Part shown: piece by piece, positions 24,901-32,138 of the stretch
Layout of the letters: each line of letters opens with the position of its first letter
How positions within the stretch are numbered: the stretch's first letter is position 1
Source of the DNA: Verrucomicrobiota bacterium
GTDB taxonomy: Bacteria; Verrucomicrobiota; Verrucomicrobiia; Limisphaerales; CAIMTB01
Direction of reading: 5' to 3'
Assembly (NCBI GenBank): GCA_963205105.1
Contig: CAUJJW010000181.1
Location: 1-36,026 of the forward strand
DNA length: 36,026 nucleotides
Position numbers and translations under genes: made by a program
Notes under the pieces: generated by a model
The model's input: the letters and a program-made list of their open reading frames with translations, nothing else
Databases searched by the model: none
What the model was told of the DNA's origin: nothing

Positions 24901-25519
24901 CGCCTCCGCCTCCACCCCCGCCGGTGCCTGTGCCTGGGACGTCCGTCAGAGGTGTCTTGCTGCCTTCGCGGCCTGGGCCGCCCATGGCTGAGTTGCCGGT
25001 CACGTCGCACGCGATCAACGTGAGATTGCCGCGGCTGAACAGTCCGCCTCCCCAACCTCCTAGCGTCCGGTTCGCCGTAACGACGCAGTTGGACAGGACC
25101 AAGTCACCGGCGTTGTGGACGCCGGCTCCGTGCTCATTGGCGGGGAGTTGGCCGTTTGAAATCGTCAGGTGCGCGAACGTGTTGGTCGTTCCTTCTGCCG
25201 TCGCCAACACCCGTCCTCTTCGTTCCCCGCTGACTTCCAACAGGTCGCGACCAGGACCAAGAATCGTCGTGTTCCCTGCCAGGGCCGGCAGCTGGCTCTC
25301 CAAGCGGATTGAACCGCGCACGGCGAACTCGATCCGATCGTCGCCGGGACTTTCGTTGGCGCGCTCGATGGCCTGACGGAGCGAACCGTCGCCCCGATCG
25401 GCAAGGGTGGTGACCTCGAACGTGGTTGGGAACGTTGCGGGTGGAAGGAGTGCCAGGAGGAGGCCGAGCCAAGACCATGTCACCGGTTGTCGGTTTCGAC
25501 GAAGAACCCGATTGGACAT
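21938..25519 (-). CDS. Exported CSLREA/beta-helix protein with InlB-type repeats
   Basis: This 1193-residue surface protein starts with a leader (WSWLGLLLALLPPATF). A CSLREA-type motif follows: VTTLADRGDGSLRQAIERAN (about 36-55). Residues 60-620 are a chlamydial Pmp-like right-handed beta helix (NCVVTANRTLGGWGGGLFSR and relatives) with long Gly-rich loops near 200-345. It closes with IVGPRPDIGAYEADF (about 620-635), a choice-of-anchor-Q signature. About 655-710 resemble the chitobiase C-terminal domain (YTLDGSLPTAESTAYSGPF). Five divergent InlB/Flg_new-type repeats follow (730-1110), each ending like LRWSGDASGTANPLELRMDD plus V-x-A-x-F. The final 80 residues are the recurring terminal module ending QAYYRVVAVE. 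No barrel or sorting tail is seen. The likely role is adhesion or a surface layer. ATG 25519 lacks a clear ribosome-binding site. Confidence 0.88.
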   Translation of the reverse strand: MSNRVLRRNRQPVTWSWLGLLLALLPPATFPTTFEVTTLADRGDGSLRQAIERANESPGDDRIEFAVRGSIRLESQLPALAGNTTILGPGRDLLEVSGERRGRVLATAEGTTNTFAHLTISNGQLPANEHGAGVHNAGDLVLSNCVVTANRTLGGWGGGLFSRGNLTLIACDVTGNSAMGGPGREGSKTPLTDVPGTGTGGGGGGGGLGGGIFSQAGHLQVLDSRFFNNAAVGGAGGGSAAVSAPVGSGGAPNGGAGGAPGSPGTDGGMGGGGGGGSVPSGGVLGGGAAGGSEFGGGVGGDGFRNPIIANPGSGGGGGGLGGAVFLFDGSATLLRCQLEANRAEGGPGGSAGNPGQGGGGFGGAVFANTGMLLIQDCTFTENGAKGAPNGEGAGGGVFVRSSTHTVQRSTFHNNIAEEGQATGDAPTRACGGGLGVQSGAVSVVNSTFIGNRAQGGLMTASALRLGGVALGGGVCVTTGRVELIHCTLTANEAFPGVLYGDPIFGPTFFEAPSSGGGFANESGTLTLRNTLIADNAATRLLTPSDGSGPVLSEGVNLIREAHGIVGLSPADRVGVLPRIESLRMNGGPTPTQALLANSPAIDAATADPALSTDQRGDARIVGPRPDIGAYEADFAPAGALAAFLNGERVAGETATVDTPDVEVSFVSSYPNATVVYTLDGSLPTAESTAYSGPFRIAADRTLRALSFRRDFGDSTSVGPVQIRFATERRHRLSVNVVGNGSVGIDPPEGAYVPGRTVRLYARPAFAWKLARWTGHGTGANHVLELSMDGDKAVGAEFEPDLAAQGPLFRLSVRSVGPGKVELTPSGGLYPSNTVVRLRPIQDLVPGGLPLAYLRGWSGDINPTPWHEPVVVMDRHRNVVAEFDASSPGGFTYYQFRTEVLGEGRVLETSPFVHANGYYSDRTAEIRAIPDPGWDFRHWADRARGTIPTNALTMTGEATAVAVFGTRLSTTVSGAGTITMDPADGETVGFDPVRLTAIPAAGSYFVRWGDLGVGERSPLDVVVREATPTVSALFAPLPPGESALTLGVQGSGRLESVPAGNRHPIGVTLTLQALPKAGQRFLRWSGDASGTANPLELRMDDSKSVTAIFTDAPLLALSEPFGFRTPNRLRLRIEGPQGRTYQVQRSTDLTSWSHFGTVKSLSRTADSWVALPRRVPGVGFIGGPQAYYRVVAVE

Positions 25520-25649
25520 GGGCCAAGCGTCGCACCGTGGCGCGACTCAGGCAAAATGAGAGTTGCCGCCCAAGAACTACCCTTAGGTCCTTTGCTTCAG
25601 CATTTCGGAGCCATGTGCACCTGGCTCGGTGCAAGTCTCACACATGATG

Positions 25650-26312
25650 TCATTGAGCCTCGTCCTCCAGCTTGGCAGCAGCTACTCCCAGTCCCATCCC
25701 CATGCCGCCACCGATCGCGGCACCGCCTCCCCCGCCCTTGCCCCCGAGGCCAGTGTCTTCCTTCCCTCGATCTCCGACTCCGCCTTTCGATGCGCCAGGA
25801 CGAGCCGGTCCCTGCTGTGGAATGGAGACCGATTTTGGTACGGGATCGAGCTCCAGCACCGAACGGATGAAATCACGCAGCGAAATGACGATCTTGGACA
25901 TTTCGACGGTGCGTCCCGCAACCAACTCGGAAGCAGCGTGAGCCGCCAACCGCACCTGTTCCTCGGTCCCCAACAGAATGATGTCGGCAAGCGCGGCCTC
26001 GACGTTGTCGCGCATGCGTCGCGCGCGGTCCGACGACTCGATCGGGGCTTCACCTTTTGCGGCACTTTCCTTCACTTTCTTGAGATGGGTAGGATCGACG
26101 AACAGTGTCCCGGTGAAAGAACCGCCCAGCGTCTTGTACGCAGCAATGAGGGTCTTCAGCCGCTCATTGATCTGTCGGTTTTGGCGTTCCCGGCGCTGCT
26201 GAACCGACTGCATGACAATGAGACGCAACCCCACACCGATGAGGGTGATGAAGGCGAGACTGGCAAGCGTGGAAAGCAACGCAGGCCAGGAACTGAAGTC
26301 TAGAATGCGCAT
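25650..26312 (-). CDS. Conserved single-pass membrane protein of unknown function
   Basis: This 220-residue protein has an N-terminal membrane helix at about 10-33 (LLSTLASLAFITLIGVGLRL), a basic coiled-coil stretch (QQRRERQNRQINERLKTLIA) and a helical region to about 150 (NVEAALADIILLGTEEQVRL, then AAHAASELVAGRTVEMSKIV). It ends in a low-complexity Gly-rich tail (about 170-215). Similar one-helix proteins with a 'NRQxxERLKxLxxAYRxL' segment occur in many bacteria, function unknown. I chose ATG 26312; the frame continues upstream to 26498, but that part is antisense to a repeat shared with 28338-28399 and is not coding. No ribosome-binding site is obvious. A repeat copy lies about 120 bp upstream. 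Confidence 0.75.
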   Translation of the reverse strand: MRILDFSSWPALLSTLASLAFITLIGVGLRLIVMQSVQQRRERQNRQINERLKTLIAAYKTLGGSFTGTLFVDPTHLKKVKESAAKGEAPIESSDRARRMRDNVEAALADIILLGTEEQVRLAAHAASELVAGRTVEMSKIVISLRDFIRSVLELDPVPKSVSIPQQGPARPGASKGGVGDRGKEDTGLGGKGGGGGAAIGGGMGMGLGVAAAKLEDEAQ

Positions 26313-26430
26313 GCGTTTACGGATGAAAGCACGGTTCGCTGCATGTTGGCTATGAGGAGGGCTCAGTTGCCAGTTGTGCAGGCCCCCTCCAATGACTTTC
26401 CAAGTGCCATCCGGGACCTGCACCCAACAG

Positions 26431-26492
26431 GCCCGGTGACAGGGATGCCGGTATAAGCCAGGATTCGAGCGACGATCAGGCGCACACTCCAT
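26431..26492 (+). repeat. 62-bp direct repeat, copy A (left of nucleotidyltransferase pair)
   Basis: Aligned without gaps to 28338-28399, 55 of 62 bases agree, including GTGACAGGGATGCCGG and GGCGCACACTCCAT. The flanks are not similar. Copies A and B have the same orientation and bracket the two nucleotidyltransferase genes. Copy A begins 120 bp upstream of the membrane protein at 26312. Confidence 0.85.
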
Positions 26493-26570
26493 TTCCATTC
26501 GAATAGCGCGTCAGCAAGGAGAAAGCCTCCCTGAGCAGCCCGGGGTGAACACCAAAAACGGGGGAGACTT

Positions 26571-27344
26571 TTATGCGGTTCGTGCCCATCCCTTTGTTCT
26601 CACCGTGACCAAGAGGGCGTTCAACGCACCGCGCGTCTCTTCGCTGGGCAATTCCGGCAACCGGCTGCCATCGTGAGCCGCCTGCAATTCTCCTCTCAAA
26701 CGTTGGTATTCTGACTCGTGGAAGGAAACGTCGGCGTCCTCCAGCTTCGACTTCTCCGGCCCTGCCAGCTTCCGGGCAACAAGGTCCGTGACGTAGGGAA
26801 GTTTGAAGGTGTGGTTCAACGTCACAAGGTTGGCCTCCACGTCGCCCGTACGCATCAAATGAATGCCCGTGAGCAAAACGCGGTAGACATACAGCAGTGG
26901 CTTGACCCTTCGGGGCGACTCTTTTGCAAACAGTTTCCACTGCGTCTCGGCAAACCCGAAATAATGATGCGAGTGGTGCCGCGTCACACAGCCCCTGGCA
27001 ATGGTCTTCAGCTCCTGATGTTCCTGGGTGGTGAGCACGACGAGCGGAGAGAAAAGCTGCTCCAAAACGTACCCGTTCTTTTTCAGCAAAAGGTGAAAGA
27101 ACTTCCGTATGTCGTGGCTCACAATGTCCATCTCATACCCGTCCACAACCCGCGAATCCTCCAGCGTCTCATCCCGTGGTTCCAACCCGGCGATGGTCTC
27201 CAGCGGCAGCACATGGGAGCCGCGGAGGTCGAAGTCAGAATCGGGAGATGGGAAGCCGTACAGATGGGCACCACTGATCGTGGCGAACAGCAGTGGATAC
27301 GGTTGCGAGGCGACGATTCCCTGGAGGCATTGTTCGAGGCTCAT
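26571..27344 (-). CDS. RlaP-like nucleotidyltransferase, second gene of a pair
   Basis: This 257-residue protein carries a DNA polymerase beta-type nucleotidyltransferase fold of the PF10127/RlaP kind: SGAHLYGFPSPDSDFDLRG with G25, S36 and the metal-binding pair D37 and D39. A third acidic residue, D73, lies in YEMDIVSHDIRKFF. The helical continuation KKNGYVLEQLFSPLVVL and HHSHHYFGFAETQWKLF, then RRVKPLLYVYRVLLTGIHLM, is typical of the family. RlaP proteins are linked in the literature to RNA repair systems; the substrate here is unknown. It starts 17 bp after the stop of the first nucleotidyltransferase, with no strong ribosome-binding site, so the pair is one operon. All three expected acidic residues are present, so it is probably active. 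Confidence 0.85.
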   Translation of the reverse strand: MSLEQCLQGIVASQPYPLLFATISGAHLYGFPSPDSDFDLRGSHVLPLETIAGLEPRDETLEDSRVVDGYEMDIVSHDIRKFFHLLLKKNGYVLEQLFSPLVVLTTQEHQELKTIARGCVTRHHSHHYFGFAETQWKLFAKESPRRVKPLLYVYRVLLTGIHLMRTGDVEANLVTLNHTFKLPYVTDLVARKLAGPEKSKLEDADVSFHESEYQRLRGELQAAHDGSRLPELPSEETRGALNALLVTVRTKGWARTA

Positions 27345-27361
27345 CAGAGTGATTTCGGAGT

Positions 27362-28297
27362 TCAGCGGATGCGAGAGACTCCCGCCATCTCGCGCCGCGC
27401 CTTGATGAGGTAGGCATTCGCCGCCTCATAATCCGGGCGCTCCGGAAGACACGTCTCCGCCAGGGCGCGTTCGAAGTCGCCATGCAGCTCCCTGCGCCAT
27501 GAATCCACCTCCGCCCAGGGGACGCCACCGTTCTTGACGGCCAGCAACCGCTCCCGGTGGGTTTCGACCCTTACCAGAACACGTCCCTCGCGGAGGGCCG
27601 CCGCACCGGAGATCAGAAGCCGGAGCAGATGCATGGCGTGTTTCCATCGGACCCCACCCTGGTTGCGCTGATCCTGCTCGATCTTCTTAAACTGGCTCAG
27701 GGCATAGCCGTTGAAGGTCTGGAAGATCATCTGCGAAAGGAAGGAGCCGCGCATCTCCAGCAATTCGGTGCCAAGTGCCGTTTGCTTTTCCGGCAAGGGT
27801 GAATACAGGCACTCCAGGATGTTGGGATTGGCCTTGAGCGCCATCGTCAGGAACTTCTGCAACTCCCAGTAGCAGCTTTGGGCCCCGTTGTCTTCAAACT
27901 GCTCGGGAGCGCCGAATAGGGACCATTGCAGGTCGGCGGGTGCAAGGTAGATGCCTCGCCGGTCGGTGTCGGAGTCCTCACCGTCGAGACCATAGGCTCG
28001 CGACCCGACCACGCAGCGGTAGAGGATGTAGTGCTCCAGCTCAAATCCTGGTGGAGAGCCGGAGTCGGGCAGCCGGTCTTTGAAATGCTTGAGCACCTCC
28101 AGTTGGTCGCGCGCCAGGGAGGCTTCGAAGCCGTCGGGGAAGCGTACCAGGAAGCGATTCTCCGCCTCACCGGCCGGGGTACGGGTCACCACACCCACCG
28201 CGCCCCGCGGGTGCACCAGCGAATGGTTCGTGCCACGAACCTCAACCAGCGAGACCACCTGGGTCCCGGCGAAGACGTTGTTGGGTTGGTGTGACAT
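27362..28297 (-). CDS. RlaP-like nucleotidyltransferase with N-terminal SH3-like domain, first gene of a pair
   Basis: This 311-residue protein has two parts. Residues about 10-70 are beta-rich (GTQVVSLVEV, RGAVGVVTRT, RFLVRFPDGFEASLARDQLE) and resemble a KOW/SH3-like barrel. From about 88 comes the PF10127/RlaP nucleotidyltransferase: GSRAYGLDGEDSDTDRRGIY, with G98, S99 and metal residues D110 and D112, followed by YWELQKFLTMALKANPNILE. At the position of the partner's third acidic residue (D73) this protein has Q140 in my alignment, so catalysis may be altered. The C-terminal helices (KHAMHLLRLLISG) match the family. ATG 28297 is preceded by GGCGGG. It is divergent from the delta-60 gene. 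The function may be RNA or protein nucleotidylation; context gives no decision. Confidence 0.85.
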   Translation of the reverse strand: MSHQPNNVFAGTQVVSLVEVRGTNHSLVHPRGAVGVVTRTPAGEAENRFLVRFPDGFEASLARDQLEVLKHFKDRLPDSGSPPGFELEHYILYRCVVGSRAYGLDGEDSDTDRRGIYLAPADLQWSLFGAPEQFEDNGAQSCYWELQKFLTMALKANPNILECLYSPLPEKQTALGTELLEMRGSFLSQMIFQTFNGYALSQFKKIEQDQRNQGGVRWKHAMHLLRLLISGAAALREGRVLVRVETHRERLLAVKNGGVPWAEVDSWRRELHGDFERALAETCLPERPDYEAANAYLIKARREMAGVSRIR

Positions 28298-28337
28298 CGC
28301 TACCCGCCTAGAAGCGCAGCCCTTATCCCCAGGTCAA

Positions 28338-28399
28338 GCCCAGTGACAGGGATGCCGGGATGAGCCAGTATTCGAACGACGGTCCGGCGCACACTCCAT
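28338..28399 (+). repeat. 62-bp direct repeat, copy B (right of nucleotidyltransferase pair)
   Basis: This is the partner of 26431-26492 (7 mismatches, no gaps). It sits in the 117-bp divergent space between the nucleotidyltransferase operon and the delta-60 gene, ending 15 bp before the latter's ATG. It may therefore contain promoter elements. It includes GCCGG/CCGGC as a loose inverted repeat and a TTCGAA palindrome absent from copy A. Confidence 0.85.
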
Positions 28400-28414
28400 C
28401 CTACCCACTCCAGC

Positions 28415-31114
28415 ATGAAGGCTACCTTTACCCGAGCCTGGCAAGGCCGGTTCGGTGTCACACTCGTCGCGATGGGCTGCGCCATGTGGGGGGGCCGAGC
28501 GATGGCCGCACCCGGGGATCTCGATCCCTCCTTCAAGCCTGAACTGCTCCCCGGGGAGAATGTGGTGTCGATTGCCGTCGACGCCTCCGGGATGATCTAT
28601 GCGCAGTTGGAAGTTCCCCGGGGAGCACCTGCGGAAGCGCCGCTGGTGGTCCGACTCCATCCGGACGGGCGTCGCGACCCGACCTTTGTCCTGCCGTGCG
28701 GCGGGCCAGTGGAAGAATGCTGGCGCGAGGATCTGGTGATTGCGCCGGACGGGAGCTTGTATGTGCCGGCGAAGTTTGGCGGAGAGCAGGGAAAGCCATC
28801 CCTTCGGCGCTACACGACCAACGGGACGCACGACCCCGAATTCAACCCTCAACTGTCCTTGAATCGCTGTCCGACCGCCATCCTTCCGACCCGGGACGGG
28901 CGTGTCTGGGTCGCTGGCACACTGGCGGACGGTCGGGAGCGGTTCCTGGGGTCACTGGAAGCCGACGGAAGGGTCACCACCTTGAGGCGTCCTCCCACGA
29001 CTGGGGGGGGTTTTGAGTTCATGGAATTGGTGGAACGTCCCGACGGACGGGTTGTCGCCGCAGGACAGTTCCAGTGGGGAGGAGAACACCCGCGCATGAG
29101 CACCGCGCAGTTCCATCCCGACCTTGAACTCGACACAACCTTCTCCCCGCCGTTTCCGGCTTCGAATCATCTGCCATTCCCCACGATCTGGACCGCGACG
29201 TTTCAGAGCGACGGACGCCTGCTGGTGGGCGGACTTTTCCTTCGACTGGGTGAGCACCGAACGAGCGGCATCGGACGACTCCAGGAGGACGGCGCTCCGG
29301 ATCGTTCATTTTCCACGCCCCCCATGGACGATGATGTCGAGCGCATTCATGTCGATGCCGAGGGCAGGATCCTCGTGGTGGGAGATTTCCGTCGAATCGG
29401 GGGGTGGATTCGCCCGCAGCTGGCGCGCCTGTTGCCAGATGGTTCCGTGGATGGAGGATTCATGCCTCCCACCATCCAAGACAGGATTCAATCCACCCGG
29501 ATGGCGTCCGATGGAGGACTGCTGGTGGTGGCTGGAGCGAACTCCAAGGACCGGTTGTTCAAGTTGCAGGGCGGAGAATGTCCCCACAGCCCTCCGGAGA
29601 TTGCGATTCAGCCCAAGCCTTCGACGGGCCGGGTGGGTGGCCGACTCTCCCTGGAAGTCGGGGTTCGCAGCGCGGATTCGTGTCAGATCCAGTGGTTTCA
29701 CAATGGCACCGCGATTCCCACGGGGACCAATGTCGTGCTCGTTCTGGGGAAACTCACGTCGATCGACAACGGGACCTACGCGGTCCGGATCGAGAACCGC
29801 CGGGGATCGGTGAGCTCTCGCGCGGTGTCTGTTGTGGTGGAACCGACCGAGGCGAAGCCGGGCTGGCCCGATCTGCGATTTGGGTTGGGTTCTGGGCCCG
29901 ATCACACGGTCGAGGTCCTCAGGAGTCTGCCCGGTGGCAGAATCCTGGTTGCGGGCGGTTTTCGAGGATTGGGAACATTCACGAACACGGGTCCGATCGT
30001 GGTGCTGCGGGAGGACGGATCGTTGGATCCCATGTTCCGGCTTCGCAGCATCTCGGGAAGAGTGGATGGCCTTGAGATCCTTGAGGACGGCCGGCTGCTG
30101 GCGTGGGGATTTCTCAACCAGCCGAATCCGCGGAGGCGACGCGGCGTGATGGTGCTGCATCCCAACGGAGAGGTGGATTCAAGTTTTGGTGACTCGTTGC
30201 ACCCCAGCACCGAGGTGAGGAAGGTCGTCCGACTCCGTGATGGCCGTTTCCTTGTGTCAGGATACCTGATTCCACCAGCAGGAGACCAAGTCATGTCCAC
30301 CCTGCGCTTGAATCCGAACGGGTCGCTGGACACGACGTTTCAGCCTGCCGAGAATCCAGGGAGAATGGAGACCTTCGCCGCGCTGACGAGCGGCCGGCTT
30401 GCAGTGGTTTGGAAACCACGAGACGGCCATCAAGCCAGCTTGGGGCGGCTTCTGCCGGATGGGATGCCGGACCCGAGTTTTCAGGCGATTCCATTCCGAC
30501 TGGGAAGCCGCGCCGCCATCATGACGGGACCGGACGACTCCTGGATCCTGGCTGGCCAACTCACGTCGCTTCGCGGGCAAAGCAACCACTTTCAACAGAT
30601 CATGAAGATGTCCGGTACCGGGGCCATTGAATCGCCACCGTCCTACTACTTCCGCCCGGAACGTGAACCAAGCGCTCTGGCGTTCGATACCCAGGGACGC
30701 CTGCTGGTCGCCGGATCCAGCGTGCGTCGGCTCCATGCCGATGGAACAACCGATACCGCCTTCGATACGAATGCGGACAGTGTCATCAGGGCCATAACGG
30801 TGACGGATGACGGCTGGATCTACATCGGCGGCGATTTCATGACCGTCTGGGGCTCCCGGCTGCCGCGATTGGCGCGTGTGTATCCCGAGGACAGGCGGCA
30901 GCCGTACATCCTGGGACCCTACCTTCAGGGCGACGACGTCGAGATCGCCTTTGATACGCACGACGGCTGGACGTACACGGTGGAAACGGTGGCGGACCTG
31001 TCAGGCGAATGGATGGTCGCGAGCCGCTTCCAGGGAACCGGGAAACGGACGATTCTCAAGGACCCCCTGCGTGATTCGGACCACCGTTTCTACCGTGTCC
31101 GCGCCGATCGATGA
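28415..31114 (+). CDS. Exported delta-60 repeat beta-propeller protein with Ig-like domain
   Basis: This 899-residue protein has a signal peptide (MKATFTRAWQGRF, hydrophobic core, cleavage near AMA, residue 31). Residues about 33-385 and 480-840 contain delta-60 (DUF5122) repeats, recognisable by 'P-D-G-R-x-x-V-A-G-x-F' plus 'L-x-x-D-G-S-x-D-x-x-F', as in RLLPDGSVDGGF and VVLREDGSLDPMF. They predict two propellers. Between them, about 386-477 is an Ig-like domain (IQWFHNGTAIPTGTN, LTSIDNGTYAVRIENRRGSV). The last 70 residues are the recurring terminal module ending DHRFYRVRADR. There is no anchor. A surface or secreted binding role is inferred. It is alone in its operon; the repeat copy B lies just upstream and a hairpin follows the stop. 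Confidence 0.9.
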   Translation: MKATFTRAWQGRFGVTLVAMGCAMWGGRAMAAPGDLDPSFKPELLPGENVVSIAVDASGMIYAQLEVPRGAPAEAPLVVRLHPDGRRDPTFVLPCGGPVEECWREDLVIAPDGSLYVPAKFGGEQGKPSLRRYTTNGTHDPEFNPQLSLNRCPTAILPTRDGRVWVAGTLADGRERFLGSLEADGRVTTLRRPPTTGGGFEFMELVERPDGRVVAAGQFQWGGEHPRMSTAQFHPDLELDTTFSPPFPASNHLPFPTIWTATFQSDGRLLVGGLFLRLGEHRTSGIGRLQEDGAPDRSFSTPPMDDDVERIHVDAEGRILVVGDFRRIGGWIRPQLARLLPDGSVDGGFMPPTIQDRIQSTRMASDGGLLVVAGANSKDRLFKLQGGECPHSPPEIAIQPKPSTGRVGGRLSLEVGVRSADSCQIQWFHNGTAIPTGTNVVLVLGKLTSIDNGTYAVRIENRRGSVSSRAVSVVVEPTEAKPGWPDLRFGLGSGPDHTVEVLRSLPGGRILVAGGFRGLGTFTNTGPIVVLREDGSLDPMFRLRSISGRVDGLEILEDGRLLAWGFLNQPNPRRRRGVMVLHPNGEVDSSFGDSLHPSTEVRKVVRLRDGRFLVSGYLIPPAGDQVMSTLRLNPNGSLDTTFQPAENPGRMETFAALTSGRLAVVWKPRDGHQASLGRLLPDGMPDPSFQAIPFRLGSRAAIMTGPDDSWILAGQLTSLRGQSNHFQQIMKMSGTGAIESPPSYYFRPEREPSALAFDTQGRLLVAGSSVRRLHADGTTDTAFDTNADSVIRAITVTDDGWIYIGGDFMTVWGSRLPRLARVYPEDRRQPYILGPYLQGDDVEIAFDTHDGWTYTVETVADLSGEWMVASRFQGTGKRTILKDPLRDSDHRFYRVRADR

Positions 31115-31206
31115 CCTACCGAGGAGGTTGGAGAACCCCCACGTGGCTCCCGTACCTCGCCGCACCGACCAGTCGATGCCCAAACTGCGCTTGCGTGACC
31201 AGTGAG

Positions 31207-31240
31207 ACCCTCGATGGCGCACGCACGCCATCCTGAGGGT
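31207..31240 (+). terminator. Hairpin downstream of the delta-60 gene
   Basis: ACCCTC (31207-31212) plus GATGGCG (31213-31219) pair with CGCCATC (31226-31232) and GAGGGT (31235-31240), with a two-base bulge and a six-base loop. The 13-pair stem starts 92 bp after the stop. No T-tract follows, so it is a transcription stop of unproven type or an mRNA-stabilising structure. Confidence 0.45.
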
Positions 31241-31362
31241 GAAGGGCCCTGAATTGGCTGAAATCACAACTAGGAAGTCCCACTAGCTACGGCCTTTAGG
31301 TTGGCAGTTTGCCCTGTCCGTGCTTCCGGCACTGCCTCTAAACTCGGAACCCGTGCCTCGAC

Positions 31363-32124
31363 ATGGGCCCCATGAAATCGAAACCGGATGCGTCGGAAAT
31401 CCAGCCTTCCCGGCACGGTCCGTTCGTGACCACCAACTGGAGCCAAGTACGCCGGGCGGGCGACGGGGATGCCACCGGCAGGGCCGAGGCGCTCGAATCC
31501 CTGTGCCGCGCTTATTGGCATCCGGTTTACGCCTACGTGCGGCGGCGCGGATACCGACCGGAAGACGCCCGCGATTTGACCCAGGGACTATTCCTGGATC
31601 TTCTCTCCCGCGAAGCCCTGGCCAAAGCCGACCCGGGGCGCGGTCGTTTCCGGACGTTTCTGCTCGCCGCGCTCGGCAACTACCTTTCGAAGCAGGTCGA
31701 ACGATCGTCTGCGCTGAAGCGGGGCGCGGGGCAGCCCGACCTTTCCCTCGACTCAGAATCCGGCGAAGCATTCTTTCTTCTGGAGGCCGGGGAGTCCTTC
31801 GAACCGGAGAAGCTTTTCGATCGGCGGTGGGCGCATCAAATGATCCAACTGGCGCTCGATCGTCTCCAGGCGGAGATGGACGACGGTGCGCAGGGGCGTT
31901 TCTCTGCCCTTCGGGGGTACCTGCTCTCCGAACCGGAACCCGGCGACTACGAGGCTCGCGCCGCCGAACTCAAACTCTCGGTCAACGGCATCAAGACCGC
32001 CGTGCGCCGCTTGAGGGTCCGATTCGGGGCGATCCTGCGTGAGGAAGTTGGGCGCACGGTCGCCGATCCCGCCGAGGTGGACGACGAACTGTCGCATTTG
32101 CTCGGGGTATTGGCGACGGCCTGA
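31363..32124 (+). CDS. ECF-type RNA polymerase sigma factor preceding the WD40 kinase
   Basis: This 253-residue ECF sigma factor is related to the one at 7001. Region 2 lies at about 45-115: LCRAYWHPVYAYVRRRGY, EDARDLTQGLFLDLL, GRFRTFLLAALGNYLS. Region 4 lies at about 180-235: ALRGYLLSEPEPGDYEARAA, then LKLSVNGIKTAVRRLRVRF. The end, VDDELSHLLGVLATA, is the counterpart of EIQEELRYLLEVLVGE. ATG 31363 or ATG 31372 can serve as start; neither has a strong ribosome-binding site. The kinase starts 14 bp downstream in the same direction, so the two form an operon and the kinase is the presumed regulator. No anti-sigma factor is adjacent. Confidence 0.92.
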   Translation: MGPMKSKPDASEIQPSRHGPFVTTNWSQVRRAGDGDATGRAEALESLCRAYWHPVYAYVRRRGYRPEDARDLTQGLFLDLLSREALAKADPGRGRFRTFLLAALGNYLSKQVERSSALKRGAGQPDLSLDSESGEAFFLLEAGESFEPEKLFDRRWAHQMIQLALDRLQAEMDDGAQGRFSALRGYLLSEPEPGDYEARAAELKLSVNGIKTAVRRLRVRFGAILREEVGRTVADPAEVDDELSHLLGVLATA

Positions 32125-32138
32125 ACTCGATCCGGCCC

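Noticed and set aside
24306..25376. 356-codon proline-rich plus-strand frame
   Set aside because: Its proline runs are simply the antisense of the glycine-rich loops in the beta-helix protein.
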